The position numbers and the translations under genes were made by a program. The notes under the pieces were generated by a model. The model was not told where the DNA came from, did not search any database, and worked only from the letters and a program-made list of their open reading frames with translations. Shown in pieces: positions 28,401 through 38,690 of a DNA stretch of 64,000 nt. The first letter of the stretch is position 1. Every line of letters starts with the position of its first letter. The stretch is from the NCBI RefSeq assembly GCF_048773025.1, contig NW_027413957.1, forward strand, positions 3,038,001 to 3,102,000, in the 5' to 3' direction. Origin of the DNA: Camelus bactrianus (Eukaryota > Chordata > Mammalia > Artiodactyla > Camelidae).

Positions 28401-29300
28401 TCGTTCATCTAGCACCAAGGGAACGGGTTGCAGGAGAAATTTTACTCTAGATTCTCAGTCACATTCCTAGTGCCGGTTTGAATTTCCCGCAGTTTTCACT
28501 GTGAAACCGAGTTGGATCTAATACCAACCCCTATATATGCATGGAGTGGAGTTTGCAACTGAAAATAAGCGTTGTGTTCCCAACAAGCTAGGTGATGCAC
28601 GGCTTTCACACACACTTATCTCTCAGAACTGAGTACGTGGAAAGAAGTTCGTTCACCTAGCACCAAGGGAACGGGTGGAAGGAGAAACTTTTCTCTGGTT
28701 TCTCAGTCTGTTTCCCAGTACCGGTTTGATGTTCCTGCAGTTTTCACCGTAAAACAGTGTTGGAGCTGGTACCTCCCCATATATATGTATAGAGTGGAAT
28801 TAGCAACTGAAAAGAAACTTTGTGTTCCCAGCAAGCAAGGTGAAGGACGGCTTTCACACACACTTATCTCTCAGAACTGAGCATGTGGAGAGACGTTCGT
28901 TCATCTAGCACCAAGGGAACTCTTTGCAAGAGAAACTTTTACTTTGGTTTCTCAGTCAGTTTCCTAGTTCCGGTTTGAATTTCCTGCAGTTTTCACTTTA
29001 AAACCGAGTTTTAGCTAGTACCTCCGCATATATATGCATGGAGTGGAGTTTTCAACTGAAAATAAGCATTGTTTTCCCAACAAGCTATGTGAAGAACGGC
29101 TTTCACACACACTTATATCTCAGAACTAAGCTTGTGGAGAGACGTTCGTTCATCTAGCACCAAGTGAATGGGTTGCAGGAGAAACTTTTACACTGGTTTC
29201 ACAGTCTTTTTCCTAGTGCCTTTTTGAAGTTCCTGCAGTTTTCACTGTAAAACCGAGTTGGAGCTAGTACCTCCCCTTATATATGTATGGAGTGGAGTTT
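25150..29300 (+). repeat. 4.1-kb segment copied 105 units downstream
   Basis: This stretch matches about 51,230-55,400 at an offset of 26,081 bp. Anchors include the B marker region, the unit around 25,922-26,128, AACAAGATATATGAAGG (near 28,090 and 54,170) and ACCTCCGCATATATATGC (29,020 and 55,101). The match is broken around 28,250-28,660, where the downstream copy instead resembles 34,230-34,640. Confidence 0.75.
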
Positions 29301-29325
29301 GCAACTGAAAAGAAACTTTGTGTTC

Positions 29326-30247
29326 CCAAGAAGCTAGATGAAGGTCGGATTTCACACACATTTATCTATCAGAACTGAGCATGTGGAGAGACGTTCGTTC
29401 ACCTAGCACCAAGGTAACGGGTTGCAGGAGAAAATTTTACTATGGTTATCATTCTGTTTCCTAGTGCCGGTATTATGTTCCTGCAGTTTTCAACTTAAAC
29501 GGAGATGGAGCTAGTACCCTCAACATATATATGTATGGAGTGGAGTTTGCAACTGAAATGAAACTTTGTGTTCCCAACAAGCTACATGAAGGACGGCTTT
29601 CACACACAATTATCTCTCAGAAATAAGCTTGTGGAGAGACGTTCGTTCATCTAGCACCAAGGGAACGGGTTGCTGGAGAAATTTTACTCTGGTTTCTGAG
29701 TCTGTTTCCTAGTGCCTGTTTGAAGTTCCTGCAGTTATCACTGTAAAAACGATTTGGAGCTAGTTCCTCCCCATATACATATATGGATAGGAGTTTGCAA
29801 CTAAAAAGAAACTTTGTGATCACAACAAGCTAAGTGAAGGACGGCTTTCACACACACTTATCTCTCAGAACTGAGCATGTGGAGAGACTTTCGTTCACCT
29901 AGCACCAAGGGAACTCTTTGCAGGAGAAACTTTTTCTCTGGTTTCTCAGTCTGTTTCCTAGTGCCGGTTTGAAGTTCCTGCAGTTTTCACTGGAAACCCG
30001 AGTTGGAGCTAGTACCTCACCATATATATATGTATGGAGTGGAATTTGCAACTGAAAAAGCTTTGTGTTCCCAACAAGCTAGTTGAAGGATGGCTTTCAC
30101 TCACACTTATCTCTCAGAACTGAGCATGTGGAGAGACGATCATTCATCTAGCAAAAAAGGGAACGGGTTACATGAGAAACTTTTACTCTGGTTTCTCAGT
30201 CTGTTTCCTAGTGCCGGTATGATTTTCCTGCAGTTTTCAATGTAAAA
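29326..30247 (+). repeat. Module A, copy 4
   Basis: The marker CTCAACAT is at 29,519, with all four subtypes in order. The first unit still has the TTAAACGG form, as in copies 1-3. The third unit has an extra TA step in its AT block (ACCATATATATATG near 30,018). Module B follows about 80 bp later. Confidence 0.85.
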
Positions 30248-30328
30248 CCGTGTTGGAGCTAGTACCTACCCATATATATGTATGGAGTGGAGTTTGCAAC
30301 TGAAAAGAATCTTTGTGTTCCCAACAAG

Positions 30329-31150
30329 CTAGGTGAAGGTCGGCTTTCACACACACTAATATCTCAGAACTAAGCTTGTGGAGAGACGTTCGTTCATCTA
30401 GCACAAAGGCAACGGGTTACAGGAGAAATTTTACTCTGGTTTCACAATGTGTTTCCTAATGCCGGTTTGAAGTTCCTGCAGTTTTCACTGGAAAACCGAG
30501 TTGGAGCTTGTACCTACCCACATATATGTATGGAGTGTAGTTTGCAACTGAAAAGAAACTATGTGTTCCCAACATGCTAGCTGAAGGACTGCTTCCACAC
30601 ACACTTATCTCTCAGAACTCAGCATGTGGAAAGACGTTCGTTCACCTAGCACCAAGGGAAAGGGTTGCAGGACGAACTTTTACTCCGGTTTCTCAGTCTT
30701 TTTCCTAGTGGCGGTTTGAAGTTCCTGCAGTTTACACTGTAAAACTTAGTTGGAGCTAGTAACTCCCCATATATATTTATGGATTGGAGTTTTCATCTGA
30801 AAAGAAACTTTGTGTTCCCAACAATCTAGGTGAAGTACGGCATCCACACACACATATCTCTGAGAACTGAGCATGTGGAGAGACGTTCGTTCATCTAGCA
30901 CCAAGGGAACGGGTTGCAGGAGAAACTTTTAATCTGGTATCTCAGTCTGTACTTTAGTGGCGGTTTGAAGCTCCTGCAATTTTCACTGTAAAACCGAATT
31001 GGAGCTAGAACCTCCCCCTATATATGTACGGAATGGAGTTGAAACCGAAAAGAAACTTTGTGTTCCCAACAACCGATTTGAAGGATGGCTTTCACACACA
31101 CTTAACTCTCAGAACTGAGCATGTGGAGACACTTTCGTTCATCTAGCACC
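30329..31150 (+). repeat. Module B, copy 2
   Basis: The segment is entered from CTTTGTGTTCCCAACAAGC and carries CACAATGTG, CCCACATATATG (near 30,518), GGCATCCACACAC and the marker AACAACCGAT (31,068). Its last unit departs from the usual ACACCAACTGAAC end and reads CTAGCACCAAGGGAACGGG, so it exits into a generic unit shortly before the 5-unit duplication. Confidence 0.8.
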
Positions 31151-31782
31151 AAGGGAACGGGTTGCAGGAGAAACTTTTACTCTGGTTTCTCAGTCTGTTT
31201 CCTAGTGGCGGTTTGAAGTTCCTGCAGTTTTCACTGTAAAACCGAGTTGGAGCTAGTTCCTCCCCATATAAATGTATGGAGTGGAGTTTGCAACTAAAAA
31301 GAAACTTTGTGTTCTGAACAAGCTAGGTGAAGTACGGCTTTCACACACACTTATCTCTCAGATCTGAATATGTGGAGAGACGTTCGTTCACCTAGCACCA
31401 AGGGAAAGGGTTGCAGGAGAAACTTTTACTCTGGTTATCAGTGTGTTTCCTAGTGCCGGTTTGAAGTTCCTGCAGTTTTCACTGGAAACCAGAGTTGGAG
31501 CTAGTACCTCACCATATATATGTATGGAGTGGAATTTGCAACTGTAAAAACTTTGTGTTCCCAACAAGCTAGGTGAAGGACGGCTTTCACTCACAATTAT
31601 CTCTCAGAACTGAGCATGTGGAGAGACGTTCGTTCAACTAGCACCAAGGGAACGGGTTGCAGGAGAAACTTTTACACTGGTTTCACAGTCTTTTTCCTAG
31701 TGCCGGTTTGAAGTTCCTGCAGTTTTCACTGTAAAACCGAGTTGGAGCTAGTACCTCCCCTTATATATGTATGGAGTGGAGT

Positions 31783-32031
31783 TTGCAACTGAAAAGAAAC
31801 TTTGTGTTCCCAACAAGCTAGGTGAAGGACGGCTTTCACACACACTTATATCTCAGAACTAAGCTTGTGGAGAGACGTTCGTTCATCTAGCACAAAGGGA
31901 ACGGGTTACAGGAGAAATTTTTACTCTGGTTTCACAGTCTGTTTCCTAATGCCGGTTTGAATTTCCTGCAGTTTTCACTGGAAAAACGAGTTGGAGCTTG
32001 TACATACCCATATATATGTATGGAGTGTAGT
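31783..32031 (+). repeat. Representative satellite unit (249 bp) with internal landmarks
   Basis: This copy is close to the common form and serves as a reference for the unit. It opens with TTGCAACTGAAAAG, then TTTGTGTTCCCAACAAGC, a CTAGGTGAAGG segment (31,818-31,828) and a short CA run before TATCTCAGAACT. Next come AAGCTT (31,861-31,866; many other copies read GAGCATG here), GAGACGTTCGTTCA (31,872 onward), a GAACGGGTT segment, GCCGGTTTGA, and CTGCAG (31,966-31,971) within TTTCCTGCAGTTTTCACTG. The unit ends in a near-palindromic AT block (32,008-32,023). It holds six CpGs. The choice of first base is arbitrary because the array is circularly permutable. Confidence 0.9.
32008..32023. other. 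AT-rich near-palindrome present in most units
   Basis: CCATATATATGTATGG has two 8-base arms that pair at seven of eight positions. The innermost ten bases of the common form, CATATATATG, are a perfect palindrome. Variants occur in particular subtypes: CTATATATGCATGG, CCATATACATGTATGG, CCACATATATGTATGG and CCTTATATATGTATGG. Short dyad symmetries are known in several centromeric satellites, especially those lacking CENP-B boxes, and have been proposed to favour cruciform DNA. Whether this one extrudes or binds a protein is unknown. Confidence 0.6.
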
Positions 32032-32556
32032 TTGCATCTGAAAAGAAACTTTGTGTTCCCAACAAGCTAGGTGAAGTACGGCTTCCACACACACATATCT
32101 CTGAGAACTGAGCATGTGGAGAGACGTTCGTTCATCTAGCACAAAGGGAACGGGTTGCAGGAGAAACTTTTACTCTGGTTTCTCAGTCAGTTTCCTAATG
32201 CCGTTTTGAATTTCCTGCAGGTTTCACTGTAATACCGAGTTGGATCTAGTACCACTCCCTATATATGCATGGAGTGGAGTTTGCAACTGAAAATAAGCAT
32301 TGTGTTCCCAACAAGCTATATGAAGAACGGCTTTCACACACACTTATATCTCAGAACTAAGCTTGTGGAGAGACGTTCGTTCATCTAGCACCAAGGGAAC
32401 GCGTTGCAGGAGAAACTTTTACACTGGTTTCACAGTCTTTTTCCTAGTGCCGTTTTGAAGTTCCTGCAGTTTTCACTGTAAAACCGAGTTGGAGCTAGTA
32501 CCTCCCCTTATATATGTATGGAGTGGAGTTTGCAACGGAAAAGAAACTTTGTGTTC

Positions 32557-33798
32557 TGAACAAGCTAGGTGAAGTACGGCTTTCACACACACTTATCTCT
32601 CAGATCTGAATATGTGGAGAGACGTTCGTTCACCTAGCACCAAGGGAAAGGGTTGCAGGAGAAACTTTTACTCTGGTTATCAGTGTGTTTCCTAGTGCCG
32701 GTTTGAAGTTCCTGCAGTTTTCACTGGAAACCAGAGTTGGAGCAAGTACCTCACCATATATATGTATGGAGTGGAATTTGCAACTGTAAAAACTTTGTGT
32801 TCCCAACAAGCTAGGTGAAGGACGGCTTTCACTCACAATTATCTCTCAGAACTGAGCATGTGGAGAGACGTTCGTTCAACTAGCACCAAGGGAACGGGTT
32901 GCAGGAGAAACTTTTACACTGGTTTCACAGTCTTTTTCCTAGTGCCGGTTTGAAGTTCCTGCAGTTTTCACTGTAAAACCGAGTTGGAGCTAGTACCTCC
33001 CCTTATATATGTATGGAGTGGAGTTTGCAACTGAAAAGAAACTTTGTGTTCCCAACAAGCTAGGTGAAGGACGGCTTTCACACACACTTATATCTCAGAA
33101 CTAAGCTTGTGGAGAGACGTTCGTTCATCTAGCACAAAGGGAACGGGTTACAGGAGAAATTTTTACTCTGGTTTCACAGTCTGTTTCCTAATGCCGGTTT
33201 GAATTTCCTGCAGTTTTCACTGGAAAAACGAGTTGGAGCTTGTACATACCCATATATATGTATGGAGTGTAGTTTGCATCTGAAAAGAAACTTTGTGTTC
33301 CCAACAAGCTAGGTGAAGTACGGCTTCCACACACACATATCTCTGAGAACTGAGCATGTGGAGAGACGTTCGTTCATCTAGCACAAAGGGAACGGGTTGC
33401 AGGAGAAACTTTTACTCTGGTTTCTCAGTCAGTTTCCTAATGCCGTTTTGAATTTCCTGCAGGTTTCACTGTAATACCGAGTTGGATCTAGTACCACCCC
33501 CTATATATGCATGGAGTGGAGTTTGCAACTGAAAATAAGCATTGGGTTCCCAACAAGCTATATGAAGAACGGCTTTCACACACACTTATATCTCAGAACT
33601 AAGCTTGTGGAGAGACGTTCGTTCATCTAGCACCAAGGGAACGCGTTGCAGGAGAAACTTTTACACTGGTTTCACAGTCTTTTTCCTAGTGCCGTTTTGA
33701 AGTTCCTGCAGTTTTCACTGTAAAACCGAGTTGGAGCTAGTACCTCCCCTTATATATGTATGGAGTGGAGTTTGCAACGGAAAAGAAACTTTGTGTTC
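32557..33798 (+). repeat. 5-unit tandem duplication, copy 2 (1,242 bp)
   Basis: This is the direct tandem partner of 31,315-32,556. The junction at 32,556/32,557 is where TTTGTGTTC meets TGAACAAGC. At the far end, TTTGTGTTC continues instead into CCAACAAGC (33,799). The breakpoints lie at the same place in the unit, which fits unequal exchange between aligned copies. Confidence 0.92.
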
Positions 33799-34888
33799 CC
33801 AACAAGCTAGATGAAGGTCGGCCTTCACACACATTTATCTCTCAGAACTGAGCATGTGGAGAGACGTTTATTCACCTAGCACCAAGGGAAAAGGTTGCAG
33901 TTGAAACTTTTACTCTGGATTTCAGTCTGTTTCCTAGTGCCGGTTTGATGTTCCTGCAGTTTTCACCCTAAACGGAGATGGAGCTAGTACCTCCCCATAT
34001 ATAAGTATGGAGTGGAGTTTGCAACTGAAAAGAAACTTTGTGTTCCCAACAAGCAAGTTGAAGGACAGCTTTCACACACACTTATATCTCAGAACTAAGC
34101 TTGTGGAAAGACGTTCGTTCATCTAGCACCAAGGGAACGGGTTGCAGGAGAAACTTTTACACTGGTTTCACAGTCTTTTTCCTAGTGCCGGTTTGAAGTT
34201 CCTGCAATTTTCACTGTAAAACCGAGTTGGAGCTTGTACCTCCCCTTATATATGAATGGAGTGGAGATTGCAACTGAAAAGAAGCCTTGTGTTCCCAACA
34301 AGCTAGATGAAGGACGGCCTTCACACACATTTATCTCTCAGAACTGAGCATGTGGATAGACTTTCGTTCATCTAGCACCAAGGGAACGGGTTGCAGGAGA
34401 AATTTTACTCTAGTTTCTCAGTCACATTCCTAGTGCCGGTTTGAAGTTCCTACAGTTTTCACTGTGAAACCGAGTTGGATCTAATGCCAACCCCTAAATA
34501 TGCATGGAGTGGAGTATGCAACTGAAAATAAGCATTGTGTTCCCAACAAGCAAAGGTGATGCACGGCTTTCACACACACTTATCTCTAGAACTGAGTACG
34601 TGGAAAGACGTTCGTTCACCTAGCACCAAGGGAACGGTTGGCAGGAGAAACTTTTCTCTGGTTTCTCAGTCTGTTTCCTAGTACCGGTTTGATGTTCCTG
34701 CAGTTTTCACTGTAAAACCGTGTTGGAGCTGGTACCTCCCCATATATATGTATAGAGTGGAATTAGCAACTGAAAAGAAACTTTGTGTTCCCAGCAAGCA
34801 AGGTGAAGGACCGCTTTCACACACACTTATCTCTCAGAACTGAGCATGTGGAGAGACGTTCGTTCATCTAGCACCAAGGGAACGGGTT

Positions 34889-35129
34889 GCAGGAGAAACT
34901 TTTAATCTGGTATCTCAGTCTGTTGCTTAGTGACGGTTTGAAGCTCCTGCAATTTTCACTGTAAAACCGAATTGGAGCTTGAACCTCCCCCTATATGTGT
35001 ACGGAATGGAGTTGAAACCGAAAAGAAACTTTGTGTTCCCAACAACCGATTTGAAGGATAGCTTCCACACACACTTAACTCTCAGAACTGAGCATGTGGA
35101 GACAAGTTCGTTCATCTAACATCAACTGA
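34889..35129 (+). repeat. Module B, partial copy (3' part)
   Basis: The segment is entered at TTTAATCTGGTATCTC and carries TGTACGGAATGGAG, the marker AACAACCGAT (35,041) and a slightly altered end, ACATCAACTGAAC. The upstream subtypes of the module are replaced by a TATAGAGTGGAATTAGC unit. Confidence 0.7.
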
Positions 35130-36040
35130 ACGGGTTGCAGGAGAAACTTTTACTCTGGTTTCTCAGTCTGTTTCCTAGTGGCGGTTTGAAGTTCCTGCAG
35201 ATTTCAGTGTAAAACCGAGTTGGATCTAGTACCACCCTATATATATGTATGGAGTGGGGTTTGCAACTGAAAAGGACCTTTGTGTTCCCAAAAATCTAGG
35301 TGAAGAACGGCTTTCACTCACACTTATCTCTCAGAACTAAGCTTGTGGAGAGACGTTCGTTCCTCTAGCACTAAGGGAAAGGTTTGTTGGAGAAACTTTT
35401 ACTCTGGTTTCTAAATCTGATTCCTAGTGCCGGTTTGAAGTATCTGCAGTTTTCACTGTAAAAGCGAGTTGGAGCTAGTTCCTCCCCATATATATGTATG
35501 GAATGGAGTTTGCAACTAAAAAGAATCTTTGTGTTCTGAACAAGCTAGTTGAAGTACGGCTTTAACACACACTTATCTCTCAGATCTTATTATGTGGAGA
35601 GACGTTCGTTCACCTAGCACCAAGGGAAAGGGTTGCAGGAGAAACTTTTACTCTGGTTATCAGTCTGTTTCCTAGTGCCGGTTTGAATTTCCTGCAGTTT
35701 TCACTGGAAACCCGAGTTGGAGCTAGTACCTCACCATATATATGTATGGAGTGGAATTTGCAACTGTAAAAACTTTGTGTTCCCAACAAGCTAGGTGAAG
35801 GACGGCTTTCACTCACAATTATCTCTCAGAACTGAGCATGTGGAGAAACGTTCGTTCACCTAGCACCAAGGGAACGGGTTGCAGGAGAAACTTTTACACT
35901 GGTTTCACAGTCTTTTTCCTAGTGCCGGTATGAAGTCCCTGCAGTTTTCACTGTAAAACCGAGTTGGAGCTAGTACCTCCCCTTATATATGTATGGAGTG
36001 GAGTTTGCTACTGAAAAGAAACTTTGTGTTCCCAACAAGC

Positions 36041-36865
36041 TAGGTGAAGGACGGCTTTCACACACACTTATATCTCAGATCTTAGCTTGTGGAGAGACGT
36101 TCGTTCATCTAGCACAAAGGGAAAGGGTTACAGGAGAAATTTTACTCTGGTTTCACAATGTGTTTCCTAATGCCGGTTTGAAGTTCCTGCAGTTTTCACT
36201 GGAAAACCGAGTTGGAGCTTGTACCTACCCACATATATGTATGGAGTGTAGTTTGCAACTGAAAAGAAACTATGTGTTCCCAACATGCTAGCTGAAGGAC
36301 GGCTTCCACACACACTTATCTCTCAGAACTCAGCATGTGGAAAGACGTTCGTTCACCTAGCACCAAGGGAAAGGGTTGCAGGAGGAACTTTTACTCCGGT
36401 TTCTCAGTTTTTTCCTAGTGGCGGTTTGAAGTTCCTGCAGTTTACACTGTAAAACATAGTTGGAGCTAGTAACTCCCCATATATATTTATGGATTGGAGT
36501 TTTCATCTGAAAAGAAACTTTGTGTTCCCAAAAATCTAGGTGAAGTACGGCATCCACACACACATATCTCTGAGAACTGAGCATGTGGAGAGACGTTCGT
36601 TCATCTAGCAACAAGGGAACGGGTTGCAGGAGAAACTTTTAATCTGGTATCTCAGTCTGTTTCTTAGTGGCGGTTTGAAGCTCCTGCAATTTTCACTGTA
36701 AAACCGAATTGGAGCTAGAACCTCCCCCTATATATGTACGGAATGGAGTTGAAACCGAAAAGAAACTTTGTGTTCCCAACAACCGATTGGAAGGATGGCT
36801 TTCACACACACTTAACTCTCAGAACTGAGCATGTGGAGACACGTTCGTTCATCTAACACCAACTG
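36041..36865 (+). repeat. Module B, copy 3
   Basis: All subtypes are in order: CACAATGTG, CCCACATATATG (36,229), ACTATGTGTTCC, CTCAGTTTTTTCC, GGCATCCACACAC, marker AACAACCGAT (36,778) and ACACCAACTGAAC. It is not preceded by module A, unlike most complete copies. It closely matches the copy at 38,771. Confidence 0.8.
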
Positions 36866-37766
36866 AACGGGTTGCAGGAGAAACTTTTACTCTGGTTTCT
36901 CAGTCTGTTTCCTAGTGGCGGTTTGAAGTTCCTGCAGTTTTCACTGTAAAACCGAGTTGGATCTAGTACCTCCCTATATATATGTATGGAGTGGGGTTTG
37001 CAACTGAAAAGAACCTTTGTGTTCCCAAAAATCTAGGTGAAGAACGGCTTTCACTCACACTTATCTCTCAGAACTAAGCTTGTGGAGAGACGTTCGTTCA
37101 TCTACCACAAAGGGAACGGGTTACAGGAGAAATTTTACTCTGGTTTCACAATATGTTTCCTAATGCCGGTTTGAAGTTCCTGCAGTATTCACTGGAAAAC
37201 CGAGTTGGAGCTTGTACCTACCCACATATATGTATGGAGTGGAGTTTGCAACTAATAAGAAACTTTGTGTTCCCAACAAGCTAGGGGAAATACGGCTTCC
37301 ACACACACTTATCTCTGAGAACTGAGCATGTGGAGAGACGTTCGTTCATCTAGTACCAAGGGAACGGGTTGCAGGAGAAACTTTTACTCTGGTTTCTCAG
37401 TCTGTTTCCTAGTGCCGGTTTGAATTTCCTGCAGTTTCCACTGTAAAACCGAGTTGGATCTAGTACCACCCCCTATGTATGCATGGAGTGGATTTTGCAA
37501 CTGAAAATAAGCGTTGTGTTCCAAACAAGCTAGGTGATGCACGGCTTTCACACACACTTATCTCTCAGAACTGAGTACGTGGAAAGAAGTTCGTTCACCT
37601 AGCACCAAGGGAACGGGTGGCAGGAGAAACTTTTCTCTGGTTTCTCAGTCTGTTTCCTAGTACCGGTTTGATGTTCCTGCAGTTTTCACTGTAAAACCGA
37701 GTTGGAGCTAGTACCTCCCCTTATATATGTATGGAGTGGAGTTTGCAACTGAAAAGAAACTTTGTG

Positions 37767-38690
37767 TTCCAAAGAAGCTAGATGAAGGACGGATTTCACA
37801 CACATTTATCTCTCAGAACTGAGCATGTGGAGAGACGTTCGTTCACCTAGCACCAAAGTAACGGGTTGCAGGAGAAACTTTTACTATGGTTATCATTCTG
37901 TTTCCTAGTGCCGGTATTATGTTCCTGCAGTTTTCACCTTAAAAGGAGATGGAGCTAGTAACCTCAACATATATATGTATGGAGTGGAGTTTGCAACTGA
38001 AATGAAACTTTGTGTTCCCAACAAGCTACGTGAAGGACGGCTTTCACACACAATTATGTCTCAGAAATAAGCTTGTGGAGAGACGTTCGTTCATCTAGCA
38101 CCAAGGGAACGGGTTGCTGGAGAAATTTTACTCTGGTTTCTGAGTCTGTTTCCTAGTGCCTTTTTGAAGTTCCTGCAGTTATCACTGTAAAAACGATTTG
38201 GAGCTAGTTCCTCCCCATATACATGTATGGATAGGAGTTTGCAACTAAAAAGAAACTTTGTGATCACAACAAGCTAAGTGAAGGATGGCTTTCACACACA
38301 CTTATCTCTCAGAACTGAGCATGTGGAGAGACTTTCGTTCACCAAGCACCAAGGGAACTCTTTGCAGGAGAAACTTTTTCTCTGGTTTCTCAGTCTGTTT
38401 CCTAGTGCCGGTTTGAAGTTCCTGCAGTTTTCACTGGAAACCCGAGTTGGAGCTAGTACCTCACCATATATATGTATGGAGTGGAATTTGCAACTGAAAA
38501 AGCTTTGTGTTCCCAACAAGCTAGTTGAAGGACGGCTTTCACTCACACTTATCTCTCAGAACTGAGCATGTGGAGAGACGATCGTTCATCTAGCAAAAAA
38601 GGGAACGGGTTACATGAGAAACTTTTACTCTGGTTTTTCAGTCTGTTTCCTAGTGCCGGTATGATTTTCCTGCAGTTTTCAATGTAAAAC
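37767..38690 (+). repeat. Module A, copy 5
   Basis: The marker is at 37,963 (ACCTCAACAT, with one base altered before the marker). The four subtypes are in order. The third shows CACCAAGCACC and AACTCTTTGCAGG, the forms kept in the 8-unit HOR. From the third to the fourth subtype both strands stay open for over 250 bases, which gives chance reading frames (see rejected items). Confidence 0.85.

Larger units (their letters stand above)
18918..31314 (+). repeat. Domain of 22-24-unit recurrences
   Basis: About 50 units in which the same subtypes return at long spacing. A markers are at 18,097, 24,057 and 29,519 (24 and 22 units apart). B markers are at 19,644, 25,353 and 31,068 (each 23 units apart). 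A unit with GCAACTGTAAAA downstream of CCTCACCATATATATG recurs around 20,370, 24,590 and 26,080. The copies carry more differences than the tandem duplications to the right. I read this as an older long-period HOR blurred by single-unit gains and losses. Confidence 0.7.
31315..32556 (+). repeat. 5-unit tandem duplication, copy 1 (1,242 bp)
   Basis: This copy begins just after TTTGTGTTC at a TGAACAAGC variant and runs to the same point of the unit 1,242 bp later. On reading, it differs from copy 2 at only about three positions: GCTAGTACC against GCAAGTACC, CCACTCCC against CCACCCCC, and CATTGTG against CATTGGG. It is the freshest duplication seen outside the 8-unit HOR. Confidence 0.92.
33799..37819 (+). 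repeat. Mosaic domain between the 5-unit and 15-unit duplications
   Basis: About 16 units patched from several lineages. Around 34,230-34,830 matches 54,350-54,950 at 20,118 bp (81 units), sharing ATATATGAATGGAGTGG, GAAAAGAAG and the one-base-longer AAGCAAAGGTGATGC. 36,040-37,080 matches 38,770-39,810 at about 2,731 bp (11 units). 37,320-37,819 holds two units (CTAGTACCAAGG then GAGTACGTGGAAAG) that become the first two units of the 8-unit HOR. Confidence 0.75.

Noticed and set aside
31834-31845. CA microsatellite in every unit
   Set aside because: The run is only about four or five CA steps long and is a fixed part of the unit, with no sign of independent expansion.
31874-31905. Possible CENP-B box (TTCG and CGGG both occur in the unit)
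   Set aside because: In typical units TTCG and CGGG are about 24 bases apart, while the box needs them 11 apart with an A between. The bases between do not fit either.
32008-32023. TATA-box promoter in each unit
   Set aside because: TATATATA-like runs are part of the dyad block. No initiator, transcript evidence or downstream gene supports a promoter call.
38278-38565. A 95-codon open frame on + repeated at 46,221, 48,210, 50,199, 56,164, 58,152 and 60,140, with an 84-codon frame on - in the same place
   Set aside because: These lie wholly inside satellite units and recur only because the HOR was copied. Both strands are open at once, there is no recognisable domain, and the unit length is not a multiple of three, so the frame rotates between units. 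No gene is supported.
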